From JAIBJP01 sp035639875 (GTDB lineage Bacteria > Actinomycetota > Thermoleophilia > Gaiellales > Gaiellaceae): a DNA stretch of 17,038 nucleotides. Below are positions 1-7,866 of this stretch, piece by piece. The DNA lies in assembly GCA_035639875.1 (NCBI GenBank), contig DASQXE010000182.1, positions 1-17,038 on the forward strand, in the 5' to 3' direction. Position 1 is the first letter of the stretch. The number at the start of each line of letters is the position of its first letter. A program made the position numbers and the translations under genes. The notes below the pieces were generated by a model. That model made no database searches. It saw only the letters and a list, made by a program, of their open reading frames with translations, and was not told the DNA's origin.

Positions 1-15
1 GGCGAGGGTGCGCGT

Positions 16-588
16 GTGACGAGGAAGCGGGACGAGCCGGTCCGCCTGACCCGCATCTACACGCGCGCGGGCGACGCCGGCCAGACCAGCCTGGGAGACG
101 GGAGCCGCGTTTCCAAGACGGACCTGCGGATCGAGGCGTACGGGACGGTGGACGAGCTGAACTCCTTCCTCGGCTTCGCACTCGCGCACGAAGGCCTGCC
201 CGCAGAGTTTCGCCCGTGGCTCGAGCAGATCCAGAACGATCTGTTCGATCTCGGCGCCGACCTTTCCGTGCCGCTGGGCGACCAGAGGGAGCGCCTACGG
301 GTCCGCACCTCGCAGGTCGAGTGGCTGGAGGAGCGCTGCGACCTCGTCAACGCTCGCCTCGAGCCGCTCAAGAGCTTCGTCCTCCCGGCGGGCGGCGAAG
401 CCGCGGCGCGCGTCCACCTGGCGCGTGCCGTCTGCCGCCGTGCCGAGCGGCTGACGGTCGCGTTGGCCGAGCAGGCCGACGCCAATCCCGTCGCGCTCGC
501 GTACCTCAACCGCCTCTCCGATCTCCTCTTCATCCTCGCCCGCGCAGCCGCGGCCGGGGGCGAGCGGCTCTGGAAACCGGGCGGCTAG
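16..588 (+). CDS. PduO-type ATP:cob(I)alamin adenosyltransferase
   Basis: Makes adenosylcobalamin by moving the adenosyl group of ATP to cob(I)alamin in the cytoplasm. The 190-residue product has the usual family length. Near its N-terminus it carries the ATP-binding motif TRAGDAGQTSLGDG, followed by EAYGTVDELNSFLG. The C-terminal half has FVLPAGG, HLARAVCRRAER and LNRLSDLLFILAR, all hallmarks of PduO/MMAB proteins. The chosen GTG at 16 places the ATP motif about 15 residues in, as is normal. The frame stays open to the window edge, so a slightly earlier start outside cannot be excluded. A short perfect inverted repeat (581-586 with 589-594) overlaps the stop codon. The cofactor is the one needed by the mutase at 9595, which supports a shared pathway although the two genes are not adjacent. 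Confidence 0.93.
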   Translation: MTRKRDEPVRLTRIYTRAGDAGQTSLGDGSRVSKTDLRIEAYGTVDELNSFLGFALAHEGLPAEFRPWLEQIQNDLFDLGADLSVPLGDQRERLRVRTSQVEWLEERCDLVNARLEPLKSFVLPAGGEAAARVHLARAVCRRAERLTVALAEQADANPVALAYLNRLSDLLFILARAAAAGGERLWKPGG

Positions 589-609
589 AGCCGCGGGGCT
601 GGTAAACCC

Positions 610-1350
610 GTGGCCTGGGAGCTCGCGCTTGCGGCGGCTGCGTCGTTCGCGGCCGGTCTCCTCGGGGGCGCGCTCGGGCTCGTGCTCGGCAGCCTGCGCC
701 TGCCCGCGATCCTCCTCGTCTCCGGAAGCCCGGCCGCGGCCGCGGGGACGAACATTGCGATCAGTGCCGCAGCGGCTTTGACCGCCGGGGCCATGCACGC
801 GCGGGCCCGACGCGTCGACTGGCCGATCGCCGCCTGGATGACCCCTCCGTCGGTGGCGGCCGCTTTTCTCGGCGGCTACTTCGGGGGACTCGTCCCCAAG
901 CGGGTGCTGCTCCTTGCAGTCTCGGTCGTCCTCGCCTGGAATGGACTCCAGCTCCTGGTCGCCCTGCGCACGCCGCGGCGCGTTCGTCGCCCGCGTCTTG
1001 CGGCAGTGGCCGCAGGAGCCGTGATCGGTCTCATCGGGGGAGCCGTCGGCCTGATCCTCGGCACGCTACGCATGCCGGCGCTTCTCGGGACAGTCGGGCT
1101 CGATGCCCCTCGCGCCGTGGGGACCAATCTCGTCGTCGGCTTCTTCCTCGGCGTGGCCGGCTTTGCGGGGCACGCCGCCAGGCTCGAGGTGGAGTGGGTC
1201 GTCCTCGCAGTCAGCCTCGCGGCCGCCGTGCCGGGAGCGTGGCTCGGTGCCCTTTTCACGGGAAGGCTCTCCGAGGAGCTCCTCAAACGCGCGATCGGCG
1301 CCGTTCTCGTGGCGATCGCCGTCGCGATCGTGATCGAGGCGGTTGTCTAG
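610..1350 (+). CDS. TauE/SafE-family (DUF81) membrane permease
   Basis: An integral membrane protein of 246 residues that is mostly hydrophobic, with about seven or eight candidate membrane helices. It is an internal duplication: GGALGLVLGSLRLPAIL near residue 19 recurs as GGAVGLILGTLRMPALL near residue 143, and each copy is followed about 27 residues later by GTN (46-48 and 171-173). Two half-repeats of this kind are typical of the TauE/SafE family, whose members are proposed to export sulfite or organosulfonates. The substrate here is unknown. The GTG start lies 21 bases after the adenosyltransferase stop with no clear Shine-Dalgarno, so the two genes may be co-transcribed. Its TAG stop shares four bases (CTAG) with the stop of the converging gene. 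Confidence 0.85.
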   Translation: MAWELALAAAASFAAGLLGGALGLVLGSLRLPAILLVSGSPAAAAGTNIAISAAAALTAGAMHARARRVDWPIAAWMTPPSVAAAFLGGYFGGLVPKRVLLLAVSVVLAWNGLQLLVALRTPRRVRRPRLAAVAAGAVIGLIGGAVGLILGTLRMPALLGTVGLDAPRAVGTNLVVGFFLGVAGFAGHAARLEVEWVVLAVSLAAAVPGAWLGALFTGRLSEELLKRAIGAVLVAIAVAIVIEAVV

Positions 1351-4067
1351 GTTCGGCCGACGAGGCGGCGAACGCCCGCGCCGACTGCGTTCAGCAGGCG
1401 CTGGTCCCAGAAGCGAAGCGTCTCGGGACCCGAGGCCGCCCGGTCTGCCGCGCGGTTGCGAGATTTGCGAGACCGAAGCGCGGTCGCGGCGGCAGCGGCA
1501 AATGCGCCGCCCAAGAGCAGAAAGCCGAGGACGCGGCGCCAACCCGATCCGGCATCTTCTTCTGCGCCGACCGCGGGTACGAAGCTCTGCGGTGCGACGC
1601 CGCCAGGCTCTCCGTTGTCGCCTTCGGCGCCCGGGGAGGACGGATCGGTCGATCCCGTCGACGTCGTCACCACACCGCCGGTCGATCCACCGAGGTACGT
1701 CGGGGACGTGGTGGGCGAGGACGACCCGCCGGAGCTGCCGGAGCCGCCGTCGGGGGGAACCGGGACGTACGAGCCGCTCCGGTAGACGCCTCGGGAGATC
1801 TTGAGCGGGACCGCCGTGCCCTTGGTGACGAGGCCGGAGCGGCCGGCGCTGATGACGCGTCCGGATGCGATGCTCGAGGAGTAGGCATAGGTGAGAGTGC
1901 CCGAGCTCAGACCGTGGGCCACGAGCCGTGCCTGCGCCTGGCCGAGGATGACGTTCTTCACCGCCGGGACGACGACGAGCGTCCTCGTCTTGGGCCCAAG
2001 GTTTCCGGCCGCGTCGCGCGCCGCCACCTGGAACGCGCGCGTGTCGGAGGTCTTGTAGACGCCCAGGTCGGCCGAGCGCGCGGAGCCGGCTAGCGTCTTC
2101 AGGAGCACGCCCTTGGAATAGACGAGGTAGGCGGTCACGAGGCCGCTATTGTCCGTCGCCGCCTTCCACTTGAGGACGAGGTGGCCACTCGAGTTCGCGC
2201 CCGAGAAGCTGTTCGGCTTCGACGGCGCTTGGACGTCCTTCAGGAGGCTAAAGGACGAGAGGTGCCTGGTCAGCACGTGGACGTGCGAAGCCGCCTTGTA
2301 GTACCCGTCCTGCCAACCGGCCGGGAGCGTTTGCCCGCTCGGCACGGGTGCGATCGACCGCCAGGATCCGGTTTCGAGCGTCGCCGGGATGGCGTTCGCC
2401 GCCGCCACGCCGAGCTCGATGTCGAGAGGCTTGGAGAAGGTATGAACGGCGCCTTCGCTGAGCGCCCAGTACGCGGAGACGTCGTAGATGTCGCCCGCGA
2501 CCTGGAATCCTCCCGGAACCGCTGCCGGCGGCCGTGGGTCGATCCGGACGACGAGCCAGTCACCGGCGGGGGCACCGCTCCAAGCCCCGGCCGGAACGAA
2601 GACCTCGCCGATGTTGTCGGCCGCGACGAGCGTCGCCGGCACGCCCGCGAAGGAGTTCTCCTCGACCCACGGATAGTCCGCCGCCGCGAGGCTCCAGACC
2701 GTGAAGTGGACGCGGATCGGCTGTGAGTTCCCGGCGAGGTCGACGAGGTCGCCGGCGAGGGTATGAGGACCTTCGTCGAATGGGCCAGCGAAGGTGGCGG
2801 TCGCGCCCGCAATCGTGGGAGCCGCGACGGGCGAGCCGTCGATCTCCGGATTGGCGATCGCCGCCAAGTTCTCGTCGCCGGTGATCGTCCACGTCGCGGC
2901 CGCGCCGACGACGGCTCCATCGGGAGGAGTCGCCGAAGCGAACGACGGCGCCGTGTTGTCGACGATCACATCGCGGACCGCCGAGATGGCCGAGTTGCCG
3001 GCGTTGTCGGTCGCGCGCGCGCGGAGGCGATACGCGCCGTCCGCGACTGCGCTCGTGTTCCAGTTCGCCGGGATGGACGTCCAGGCGCCACCGCCCGCGG
3101 ACGAGCGCTCGATGACGAGGCTCGCGATCCCGGATCCGCTGCCGTCGTCGGCAGATGCGTTCAGCCCGACGGTGCCGCGCAGATACGTGCCCGGGTCGGC
3201 GAACGACACGGTGGGAGAAGTGGCGTCGATCGTCCAGGCTCGGTTGGCGGGAGTCGCGTCCGTGTTGCCGGCCGGATCCGTCGCCTGCGCGGCGAACGTG
3301 TGCGCGCCATCCGCCAGCCCCGCGTAGGAGGCGGGGCTGGTGCAGGCGGTGAACGCTGCGCCGTCGAGGGAGCATTCGAACGTGCTTCCGGCCTCGTCGG
3401 AGTCGAACGAGAAGGTCGCGTCGGGGCTGGCAGAGAGCGCAGGCGGGGCCGAGGTGATGGAGGTTTCGGGCGGATCGAGGTCGATCGTGGAAACCGCCGT
3501 CCAGTCGAACTGGACGCTCATCGTCGAGCCCTGATACGCGTTCTCGGCGCCCGCGCCCGCGTCGGGGAAGCTGACGCGGAACTCGTAGACGCGCGAGTCG
3601 CCCGCCGCGAGCGTCCCGAGCGCCGTCGGCGTCAGGGCCGCAATCTTGCCGTCGTAGACGACGGCCGGCGAGCCGGCGTTCGTGACGTCTCTGACGCGGA
3701 GATCGAGCTCACCTGAGAGCGAGCCTCCGCCGGAGCCCGGCGTGTCGACGAGATTCGAGGTGGAAAGCGACAGGTCGCCGGCCACCGTGCCGGTGTTTCC
3801 GAGCGTGACGGTGTCGGTAACGGAATCACCGGGTCGCATTCCGCCGAGCGAGAGGATCGCTGCGCCTTCCTTCGTGTTCGAGAGCGTGAGGGAGCCGCCG
3901 CCTCCACCTGTTAGCTGCACGTGGATGCGCTCCGGCTTCTGCGACGTCGAGATCACGGCGAGGCAGACCGCCGCGATCACGACGACCAGCACCTCGAGCC
4001 GCAGGAATGCACGGCGGGCCCAGCTCTGCCGGGCCCGGGTGCGCGTGGGGTCGTAGCGGGAGCGCAT
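1347..4067 (-). CDS. Large surface protein: TasA-like domain fused to Ig-like, FN3-like and PASTA-like modules
   Basis: A 906-residue envelope protein, last gene of the surface operon. Visible order: basic N-terminus with a hydrophobic segment at about 22-42; a TasA/camelysin-like domain at about 58-195 (KEGAAILSLGGMRPGDS, ending AYQGSTMSVQFDW) paralogous to the small protein at 7097-7651; Ig-like modules at about 198-281, 283-372 and 373-457 (TDNAGNS and VDNTAP linkers); a region at about 480-610 of uncertain fold; an FN3-like module at 612-702; a PASTA-like module at 703-762; a Gly/Ser/Thr linker at 763-835; a hydrophobic helix at about 846-864; and a basic tail. It is probably anchored at the membrane and exposed outside. 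Unlike its neighbours, it lacks the SipW-type cleavage motif after the first helix. The ATG lies 3 bases after the preceding stop, with GGAG eight bases upstream. Exact function is not known. Confidence 0.8.
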   Translation of the reverse strand: MRSRYDPTRTRARQSWARRAFLRLEVLVVVIAAVCLAVISTSQKPERIHVQLTGGGGGSLTLSNTKEGAAILSLGGMRPGDSVTDTVTLGNTGTVAGDLSLSTSNLVDTPGSGGGSLSGELDLRVRDVTNAGSPAVVYDGKIAALTPTALGTLAAGDSRVYEFRVSFPDAGAGAENAYQGSTMSVQFDWTAVSTIDLDPPETSITSAPPALSASPDATFSFDSDEAGSTFECSLDGAAFTACTSPASYAGLADGAHTFAAQATDPAGNTDATPANRAWTIDATSPTVSFADPGTYLRGTVGLNASADDGSGSGIASLVIERSSAGGGAWTSIPANWNTSAVADGAYRLRARATDNAGNSAISAVRDVIVDNTAPSFASATPPDGAVVGAAATWTITGDENLAAIANPEIDGSPVAAPTIAGATATFAGPFDEGPHTLAGDLVDLAGNSQPIRVHFTVWSLAAADYPWVEENSFAGVPATLVAADNIGEVFVPAGAWSGAPAGDWLVVRIDPRPPAAVPGGFQVAGDIYDVSAYWALSEGAVHTFSKPLDIELGVAAANAIPATLETGSWRSIAPVPSGQTLPAGWQDGYYKAASHVHVLTRHLSSFSLLKDVQAPSKPNSFSGANSSGHLVLKWKAATDNSGLVTAYLVYSKGVLLKTLAGSARSADLGVYKTSDTRAFQVAARDAAGNLGPKTRTLVVVPAVKNVILGQAQARLVAHGLSSGTLTYAYSSSIASGRVISAGRSGLVTKGTAVPLKISRGVYRSGSYVPVPPDGGSGSSGGSSSPTTSPTYLGGSTGGVVTTSTGSTDPSSPGAEGDNGEPGGVAPQSFVPAVGAEEDAGSGWRRVLGFLLLGGAFAAAAATALRSRKSRNRAADRAASGPETLRFWDQRLLNAVGAGVRRLVGRT

Positions 4068-4070
4068 TGT

Positions 4071-6416
4071 CTAGAACTCCGCGTCGCTCGCGCCGGTCTC
4101 GGTCTTCGTCACCGGAGTGACGAGCGTGTTTTGGGCGATGTCGGTGAGGCCTGCGGCGACGGGCCAGCTCGAGTTGCCCGCCGACCCCGTCTGGAGGAAC
4201 TGGGGCTTATCCGGGGTGCCCAGGGTGAGCGTGATGGTCGCACCGCTCTGCGAGATCGTCGAGTTGGAGAGGACGACCGTCTTGCCCGCCTGCACGTAGC
4301 CCGCGCCGCCGAGGGTGACGAAGCCGTTCACGAGCGTGGCACCCGTGATCGTGAGGTGGTTGCCCGTATCGAGCGTGACGGTGACGGTCTGGGTGCCGGT
4401 GCCGTTCCAGCCGGCGACGATCGTCCCAGGAGCGATCTGCTCGCTGAACGTGAACGTCATGGTGTCGCCCTGCTCCGCCAGGCCCGCCGTGCCGCCGACC
4501 TTGTTCGCCGACTGGATGTCCGTGGCGGTCGGCGCCGTGTTGTCGACGACCCGGTTCGCGATGGTCGACGAGTTCGTCACATTGCCCGCGTTGTCGGTGG
4601 CGACCGCTCGCAGGTCGTAGCCGCCGTCAGCGACGAGCGTCGTGTTCCACGAGCAGGAGTACGGGCTCGTGGCGTCGGTGCAGATCGTCGTCCAGGTCGA
4701 GGTGCCCGTCGGCGCGCGCTGGATCTGGACGTTGGCGACGCCCGAGCCGCCGGTGTCGGTGCTCGACGCGTTCAGGGTGACCGTCTGGCGGAGCGGCGAG
4801 CCGGGGTCGGTGAGGCTGGAAGTGGGCGCGGTGTTGTCGACGCGCCGGCTCGTGACGGTCGAGGAGCTGGTCGCATTGCCTGCGTTGTCGGTCGTGACGG
4901 CGCGCAGGTCGTAGAGGCCGTCGGAGACGCCCGTCGTATCCCAGGAGCAGGAGTACGGCGACGTCGTGTCCGTGCAGACGTCCGTCCACGTGCTGCCGCC
5001 GGCCGGCGTGCGCTGCAGCTTGACGCTCGCGACTCCGGAGCCTCCGTCGGTGCCCGTCATGCTCACGGTCACGGTTAGGCGCAGGGGCGAGCCCGGGTCG
5101 GTGATGCCCGCCGTCGGCGCCGTGTTGTCGACGCGGCGATTCGTGACCGTCGACGTTGACGTCTTGGAGGCGTTGTCGGTGGCGATCGCGCGGAAGTCGT
5201 AGAGGCCGTCGGAGACGGTCGTCGTGTCGAACGAGCACGAGTACGGGGAGGTCGTGTCGGTGCAGACATCTGTCCAGCTGCCCCCACCGGCCGGCGAGCG
5301 CTGAATCTTCACGTTCGCGATCCCGGAGCCGTCGGAGGCGGTCGCGTCGAGCTGCTTCGTGCCGGCGAGATACGCGCCGGGGTCGGTCATGCTGACCGAG
5401 GGCGCCGTGTTGTCGACGAACGCGCCGGAGTAGACGGTCGAGATGGCCGAGTTGCCGGCGACGTCGGTGCCGAGCGCGCGGAAGTCGTACTGGCCGTCGG
5501 AGAGGGCGCTCGTGTCGTACGAGCAGGAGTAGGGGGAGGTCGAGTCGGAGCACATGTCACTCCAGGTGTTCGCACCCACGGGGGAAACCTGGAAGGTGAC
5601 GGCGGAGACACCCGAGCCGCCGTCGCTCGCGCTGCCGTCGAAGGTCTTCGTGCCGCCGATCGGCGAGCCCGGGTTCGTCATCGAGACGGTCGGCGCCGTG
5701 TTGTCGACGCGCCGGTTCGCGATCGTGGCCGAGTTGGTCGAGTTCCCCGCATTGTCGGTCGAGACGGCGCGCAGGTCGTAGAGCCCGTCGGAGACGCCGG
5801 TCGTATTCCAGGAGCACGAGTAGGGGCTTGTCGTATCGGTGCAGATGTCCGTCCACGTGCCTGCACCCGCCGGCGACCGCTGCACCTTGACATTGGCGAC
5901 TCCCGAGCCGCCGTCGGTGGCGCTCGCGCTCACCGTGACCGTCTGCCGCAGCGGCGTGCCGGGGTCTGTGATGCCGGCCGTCGGAGCCGTGTTGTCGACG
6001 CGCCGGTTCGTGACCGCGGAGGAAGTCACGGTCGCGCCGAGATTGTTCTGGGCGATCGCGCGGAAGTCGAAGAGCCCGTCGGAGACGCTCGTCGTGTTGA
6101 ACGAGCAGGAGTACGGGCTCGTCGTATCGGTGCAGACGTCGGTCCAGGTGCCTGCGCCGGCCGGAGACCGCTGGATCCTGACGGACGAGACGGAGGATCC
6201 GTCCTCGCCGTCGCCGACGTTCGCCTGCAGCGTGACCGTGCCCCGCAGATACTGGCCGGGGTCGATCATCGTTGCGGTGAGATTGAAAGCGTTCGAGGCC
6301 CCGAAGGAGTTGCCGGGGTTGGCTCCGGCCGCGGTGAAGACCGCGCCGGAGAACGTGACGCCGGCCGCGATCAGAGCCGCGACGGCCAGGAAGCTCGCAA
6401 GGGCGCGGAGCTTCAC
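4071..6416 (-). CDS. Secreted protein of six tandem Ig-like repeats
   Basis: A 781-residue exported protein. After a hydrophobic signal segment (about residues 5-25) comes FTAAGANPGNSFGASN, which resembles the SipW-type region of the small TasA-like protein (FTATSANPSNTF). It is therefore probably processed by the signal peptidase encoded just upstream. Residues 51-632 are six Ig-like repeats of 95-98 residues, each containing DPG, SPAG or a close variant, a C-x8-C pair (CTDTTSPYSC or similar), SDGLYDLRA and VDNTAP. A different C-terminal domain (633-781, with FTFSEQI and NTLVTPVTKTETG) resembles bacterial Ig-like domains of surface proteins. No C-terminal anchor is seen. The GTG start overlaps the peptidase stop as GTGA, indicating translational coupling. 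Probably an adhesive or structural filler of the fibre layer; this role is inferred. Confidence 0.82.
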   Translation of the reverse strand: MKLRALASFLAVAALIAAGVTFSGAVFTAAGANPGNSFGASNAFNLTATMIDPGQYLRGTVTLQANVGDGEDGSSVSSVRIQRSPAGAGTWTDVCTDTTSPYSCSFNTTSVSDGLFDFRAIAQNNLGATVTSSAVTNRRVDNTAPTAGITDPGTPLRQTVTVSASATDGGSGVANVKVQRSPAGAGTWTDICTDTTSPYSCSWNTTGVSDGLYDLRAVSTDNAGNSTNSATIANRRVDNTAPTVSMTNPGSPIGGTKTFDGSASDGGSGVSAVTFQVSPVGANTWSDMCSDSTSPYSCSYDTSALSDGQYDFRALGTDVAGNSAISTVYSGAFVDNTAPSVSMTDPGAYLAGTKQLDATASDGSGIANVKIQRSPAGGGSWTDVCTDTTSPYSCSFDTTTVSDGLYDFRAIATDNASKTSTSTVTNRRVDNTAPTAGITDPGSPLRLTVTVSMTGTDGGSGVASVKLQRTPAGGSTWTDVCTDTTSPYSCSWDTTGVSDGLYDLRAVTTDNAGNATSSSTVTSRRVDNTAPTSSLTDPGSPLRQTVTLNASSTDTGGSGVANVQIQRAPTGTSTWTTICTDATSPYSCSWNTTLVADGGYDLRAVATDNAGNVTNSSTIANRVVDNTAPTATDIQSANKVGGTAGLAEQGDTMTFTFSEQIAPGTIVAGWNGTGTQTVTVTLDTGNHLTITGATLVNGFVTLGGAGYVQAGKTVVLSNSTISQSGATITLTLGTPDKPQFLQTGSAGNSSWPVAAGLTDIAQNTLVTPVTKTETGASDAEF
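4521..6266 (-). repeat. Six tandem coding repeats of about 290 bp (Ig-like modules)
   Basis: The repeats encode residues 51-632 of the Ig-repeat protein. Approximate units on the - strand are 6266-5973, 5972-5682, 5681-5391, 5390-5106, 5105-4815 and 4814-4521. The + strand string gtgttgtcgac recurs near each boundary at about 285-300 bp intervals. The units differ clearly at residue level, so this is an old expansion rather than a fresh slippage array. Confidence 0.85.
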
Positions 6417-6997
6417 GAGCGCACCTCCGGGGCGATGCGCTCCTTCCGCACGTCGCGGCGAAGGCTCGCCACGAGCGCGACGGCGATGAGGAGCGCGGGA
6501 AGGGCGACTACGAGCATCCGCACCTTCCGAATGGAGAGGGCGGCGAGCGCGTAGCCGACGTAGGGAACGTGGAACGAGACTCGCGCTTGAGTCTGTCCGT
6601 CAAGAGTGAACGTCCATGGATCGACTGCCTCGTTGGCGTCGCCCTTCGTGCGCAGGACGCGCCGGCCGAACTGGTCGGAGCCGATCCAGGCGATTCGATG
6701 TGTTACGAGCCCCGTCGGGCCGGAGCCCGGAGGAGGCGTGTAGGTGATGACGTCGCCCACCTTCAGGTCGGAGACCGGGGCGACGCTGTCGAAGACGACG
6801 GAACCACGATCGTACGTACCCGTCATCGAGCCGCTCGTGATGACGTACCGCTGGTAGCCGAGAAGTCCGGGCAGGATCATCAGGCCGGCGAGAGCCAGGC
6901 AAGCTGCGCAAAGCACGCTTGCGAGGACCGTGCCCGCCCGCCGCCGCGAACTCCTCGGCTGCCAGCGGTAGTAGTCGTACGCTGTTCTGGTCGTCAT
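6413..6997 (-). CDS. SipW-type signal peptidase I (Ser/His dyad)
   Basis: A membrane-bound signal peptidase of 194 residues that probably cleaves the TasA-like protein and perhaps the Ig-repeat protein. A first membrane helix spans about 23-46. The catalytic serine is S57 in ITSGSM. The usual bacterial general-base lysine is replaced by H100 in VTHRI, as in the ER/SipW type, and KGDAN follows with D120. A second helix spans about 160-179 and ends in a basic tail. The ATG has a clear AAAGGAG (7004-7010) six bases upstream. The gene lies 99 bp after the TasA-like gene and overlaps the next gene by four bases. The pairing with TasA/camelysin-family substrates is the known arrangement of SipW proteins. 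Confidence 0.9.
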   Translation of the reverse strand: MTTRTAYDYYRWQPRSSRRRAGTVLASVLCAACLALAGLMILPGLLGYQRYVITSGSMTGTYDRGSVVFDSVAPVSDLKVGDVITYTPPPGSGPTGLVTHRIAWIGSDQFGRRVLRTKGDANEAVDPWTFTLDGQTQARVSFHVPYVGYALAALSIRKVRMLVVALPALLIAVALVASLRRDVRKERIAPEVRS

Positions 6998-7040
6998 CGA
7001 CGTCTCCTTTCGAGCGGTCGACAGCTGAGCGTTTGTCCCG

Positions 7041-7068
7041 GCCGGGGCCGCGAGATTGCGACCCCGGC
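7041..7068 (-). other. Intercistronic hairpin between the TasA-like and signal peptidase genes
   Basis: On the - strand the arms GCCGGGG (7068-7062) and CCCCGGC (7047-7041) pair. Inside, a U-G wobble and a CGC/GCG stem continue the helix, giving about 11 pairs with a six-base loop. No T-run follows, so it is unlikely to be a full intrinsic terminator. An mRNA-stabilising or attenuating role would lower peptidase expression relative to the abundant subunit; that role is an inference. Confidence 0.5.
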
Positions 7069-7096
7069 GCCTAGCGCTCAGGCGTTCGCTTGGCCC

Positions 7097-7651
7097 TTAG
7101 GAGGCGTTCCAGTCGAACTGGACGCTCGACGAATCGCCCTGGTAGGCGTTCCCCGCGCTCGAGTTGAAGGTCACCGCGAACTCGTAGCGGTGCTTCTCAT
7201 TCGCCGCGAAGGTGCCGAGGGCGACCGAGCCCATGGCCGCGATCGTCCCGCTGTACTTCACGGGATCGCCCGCGTCACAAGTCGGCGTGCCGCTCGAGAA
7301 GTCGCCGCAGTCCTTGACGACGAGATCGAGCTTGGCCGACATCGGGTTCGAACCGTCGGAGTCGCTGATGTTCGACCGCGAGAGCGTGAAGGCACCGGAG
7401 AGCGAGCCCGTGTTCTGCACGTCGACCGTGCCGTTCGCGGAGTCGCCGGGCTTCATGTTGCTCGCAGTGAGGACCGCGAGGCCCTCCTTCGAGTTGAGGA
7501 TCGAGAGCGTTCCGGCTGCGAACGTGTTGCTCGGGTTCGCGGACGTCGCCGTGAAGCTCGCGCTCGATCCTACGGCCACCGCCACTGCAGTTGTGAGCGC
7601 AGCAAGTGCGCCCAGTAGCCGCAGCGGGTGGCGAGCTACGAACGTGTACAT
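7097..7651 (-). CDS. TasA/camelysin (CalY)-like fibre subunit
   Basis: A 184-residue secreted protein, first gene of the surface operon. A hydrophobic signal segment (about 11-28) leads into SSASFTATSANPSNTFAAGT, the typical SipW-dependent signal region. The mature part has SILNSKEGLAVLTASNMKPGDS and a C-terminal SVQFDWNAS, features of the TasA/CalY family, whose founding member forms extracellular biofilm fibres. C115 and C125 may form a disulfide. The ATG has AAAGGA (7658-7663) six bases upstream, and the size matches the family. The same fold recurs in the 906-residue protein at the end of the operon. Fibre formation is inferred from the family and the adjacent SipW-type peptidase. Confidence 0.85.
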   Translation of the reverse strand: MYTFVARHPLRLLGALAALTTAVAVAVGSSASFTATSANPSNTFAAGTLSILNSKEGLAVLTASNMKPGDSANGTVDVQNTGSLSGAFTLSRSNISDSDGSNPMSAKLDLVVKDCGDFSSGTPTCDAGDPVKYSGTIAAMGSVALGTFAANEKHRYEFAVTFNSSAGNAYQGDSSSVQFDWNAS

Positions 7652-7657
7652 GAGATG

Positions 7658-7727
7658 TCCTTTCTTGCCGCAGTTGCCATTGGACTTGCCGTTGCCGCCT
7701 TACGGCCTCGGTATCGACGGCTGCGGC
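7658..7727 (-). promoter_or_regulatory. Possible structured 5' leader of the TasA-like operon
   Basis: In the 215-bp gap upstream of the TasA-like gene, 7721-7727 and 7667-7673 can pair as a seven-base closing stem on the - strand. Inside it, CCGT/ACGG (7717-7720 with 7689-7692) and a GCC-GTAA-GGC tetraloop hairpin (7697-7706) form further helices. GGCAAC and GGCAAG recur four times within it. It ends at the ribosome binding site at 7658-7663. It matches no riboswitch consensus I can recall, so the call rests on visible pairing only. No convincing promoter was recognised here. Confidence 0.3.
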
Positions 7728-7773
7728 TTCCGAAAGGGCCGGGAAACGGTATGAAAACGGTCAGCTGGGCTCG

Positions 7774-7792
7774 AAAAACCCTCGTTCGAGGG
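7774..7792 (-). terminator. Intrinsic terminator of the secreted post-COAP-type protein gene
   Basis: On the - strand the perfect arms CCCTCG and CGAGGG (7779-7792) form a short hairpin followed directly by five T (7778-7774). It lies about 75 bp after the stop at 7867 and before the TasA-like operon, which separates the two transcription units. The loop and U-run are short, so strength is uncertain. Confidence 0.6.
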
Positions 7793-7866
7793 ACGCTTGC
7801 GCCACCGCTTCGCTGCCCGCGCGGTGAAACAGGCGTCGTAACGGCCGAGCGGCCGCGCGTGCTCGA

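Noticed and set aside
3921..5078. Long open + strand frames across the Ig-like protein genes
   Set aside because: They are arginine-rich shadows typical of GC-rich DNA, with no recognisable domain.
4521..6266. Regularly spaced repeats as a CRISPR array
   Set aside because: The unit is about 290 bp, fully coding and divergent between copies; it is a protein domain array.
7658..7727. Assignment of the leader to c-di-GMP-I, c-di-AMP or cobalamin riboswitch
   Set aside because: The conserved core strings of these classes as I recall them are not found on the - strand, so only an unclassified structure is reported.
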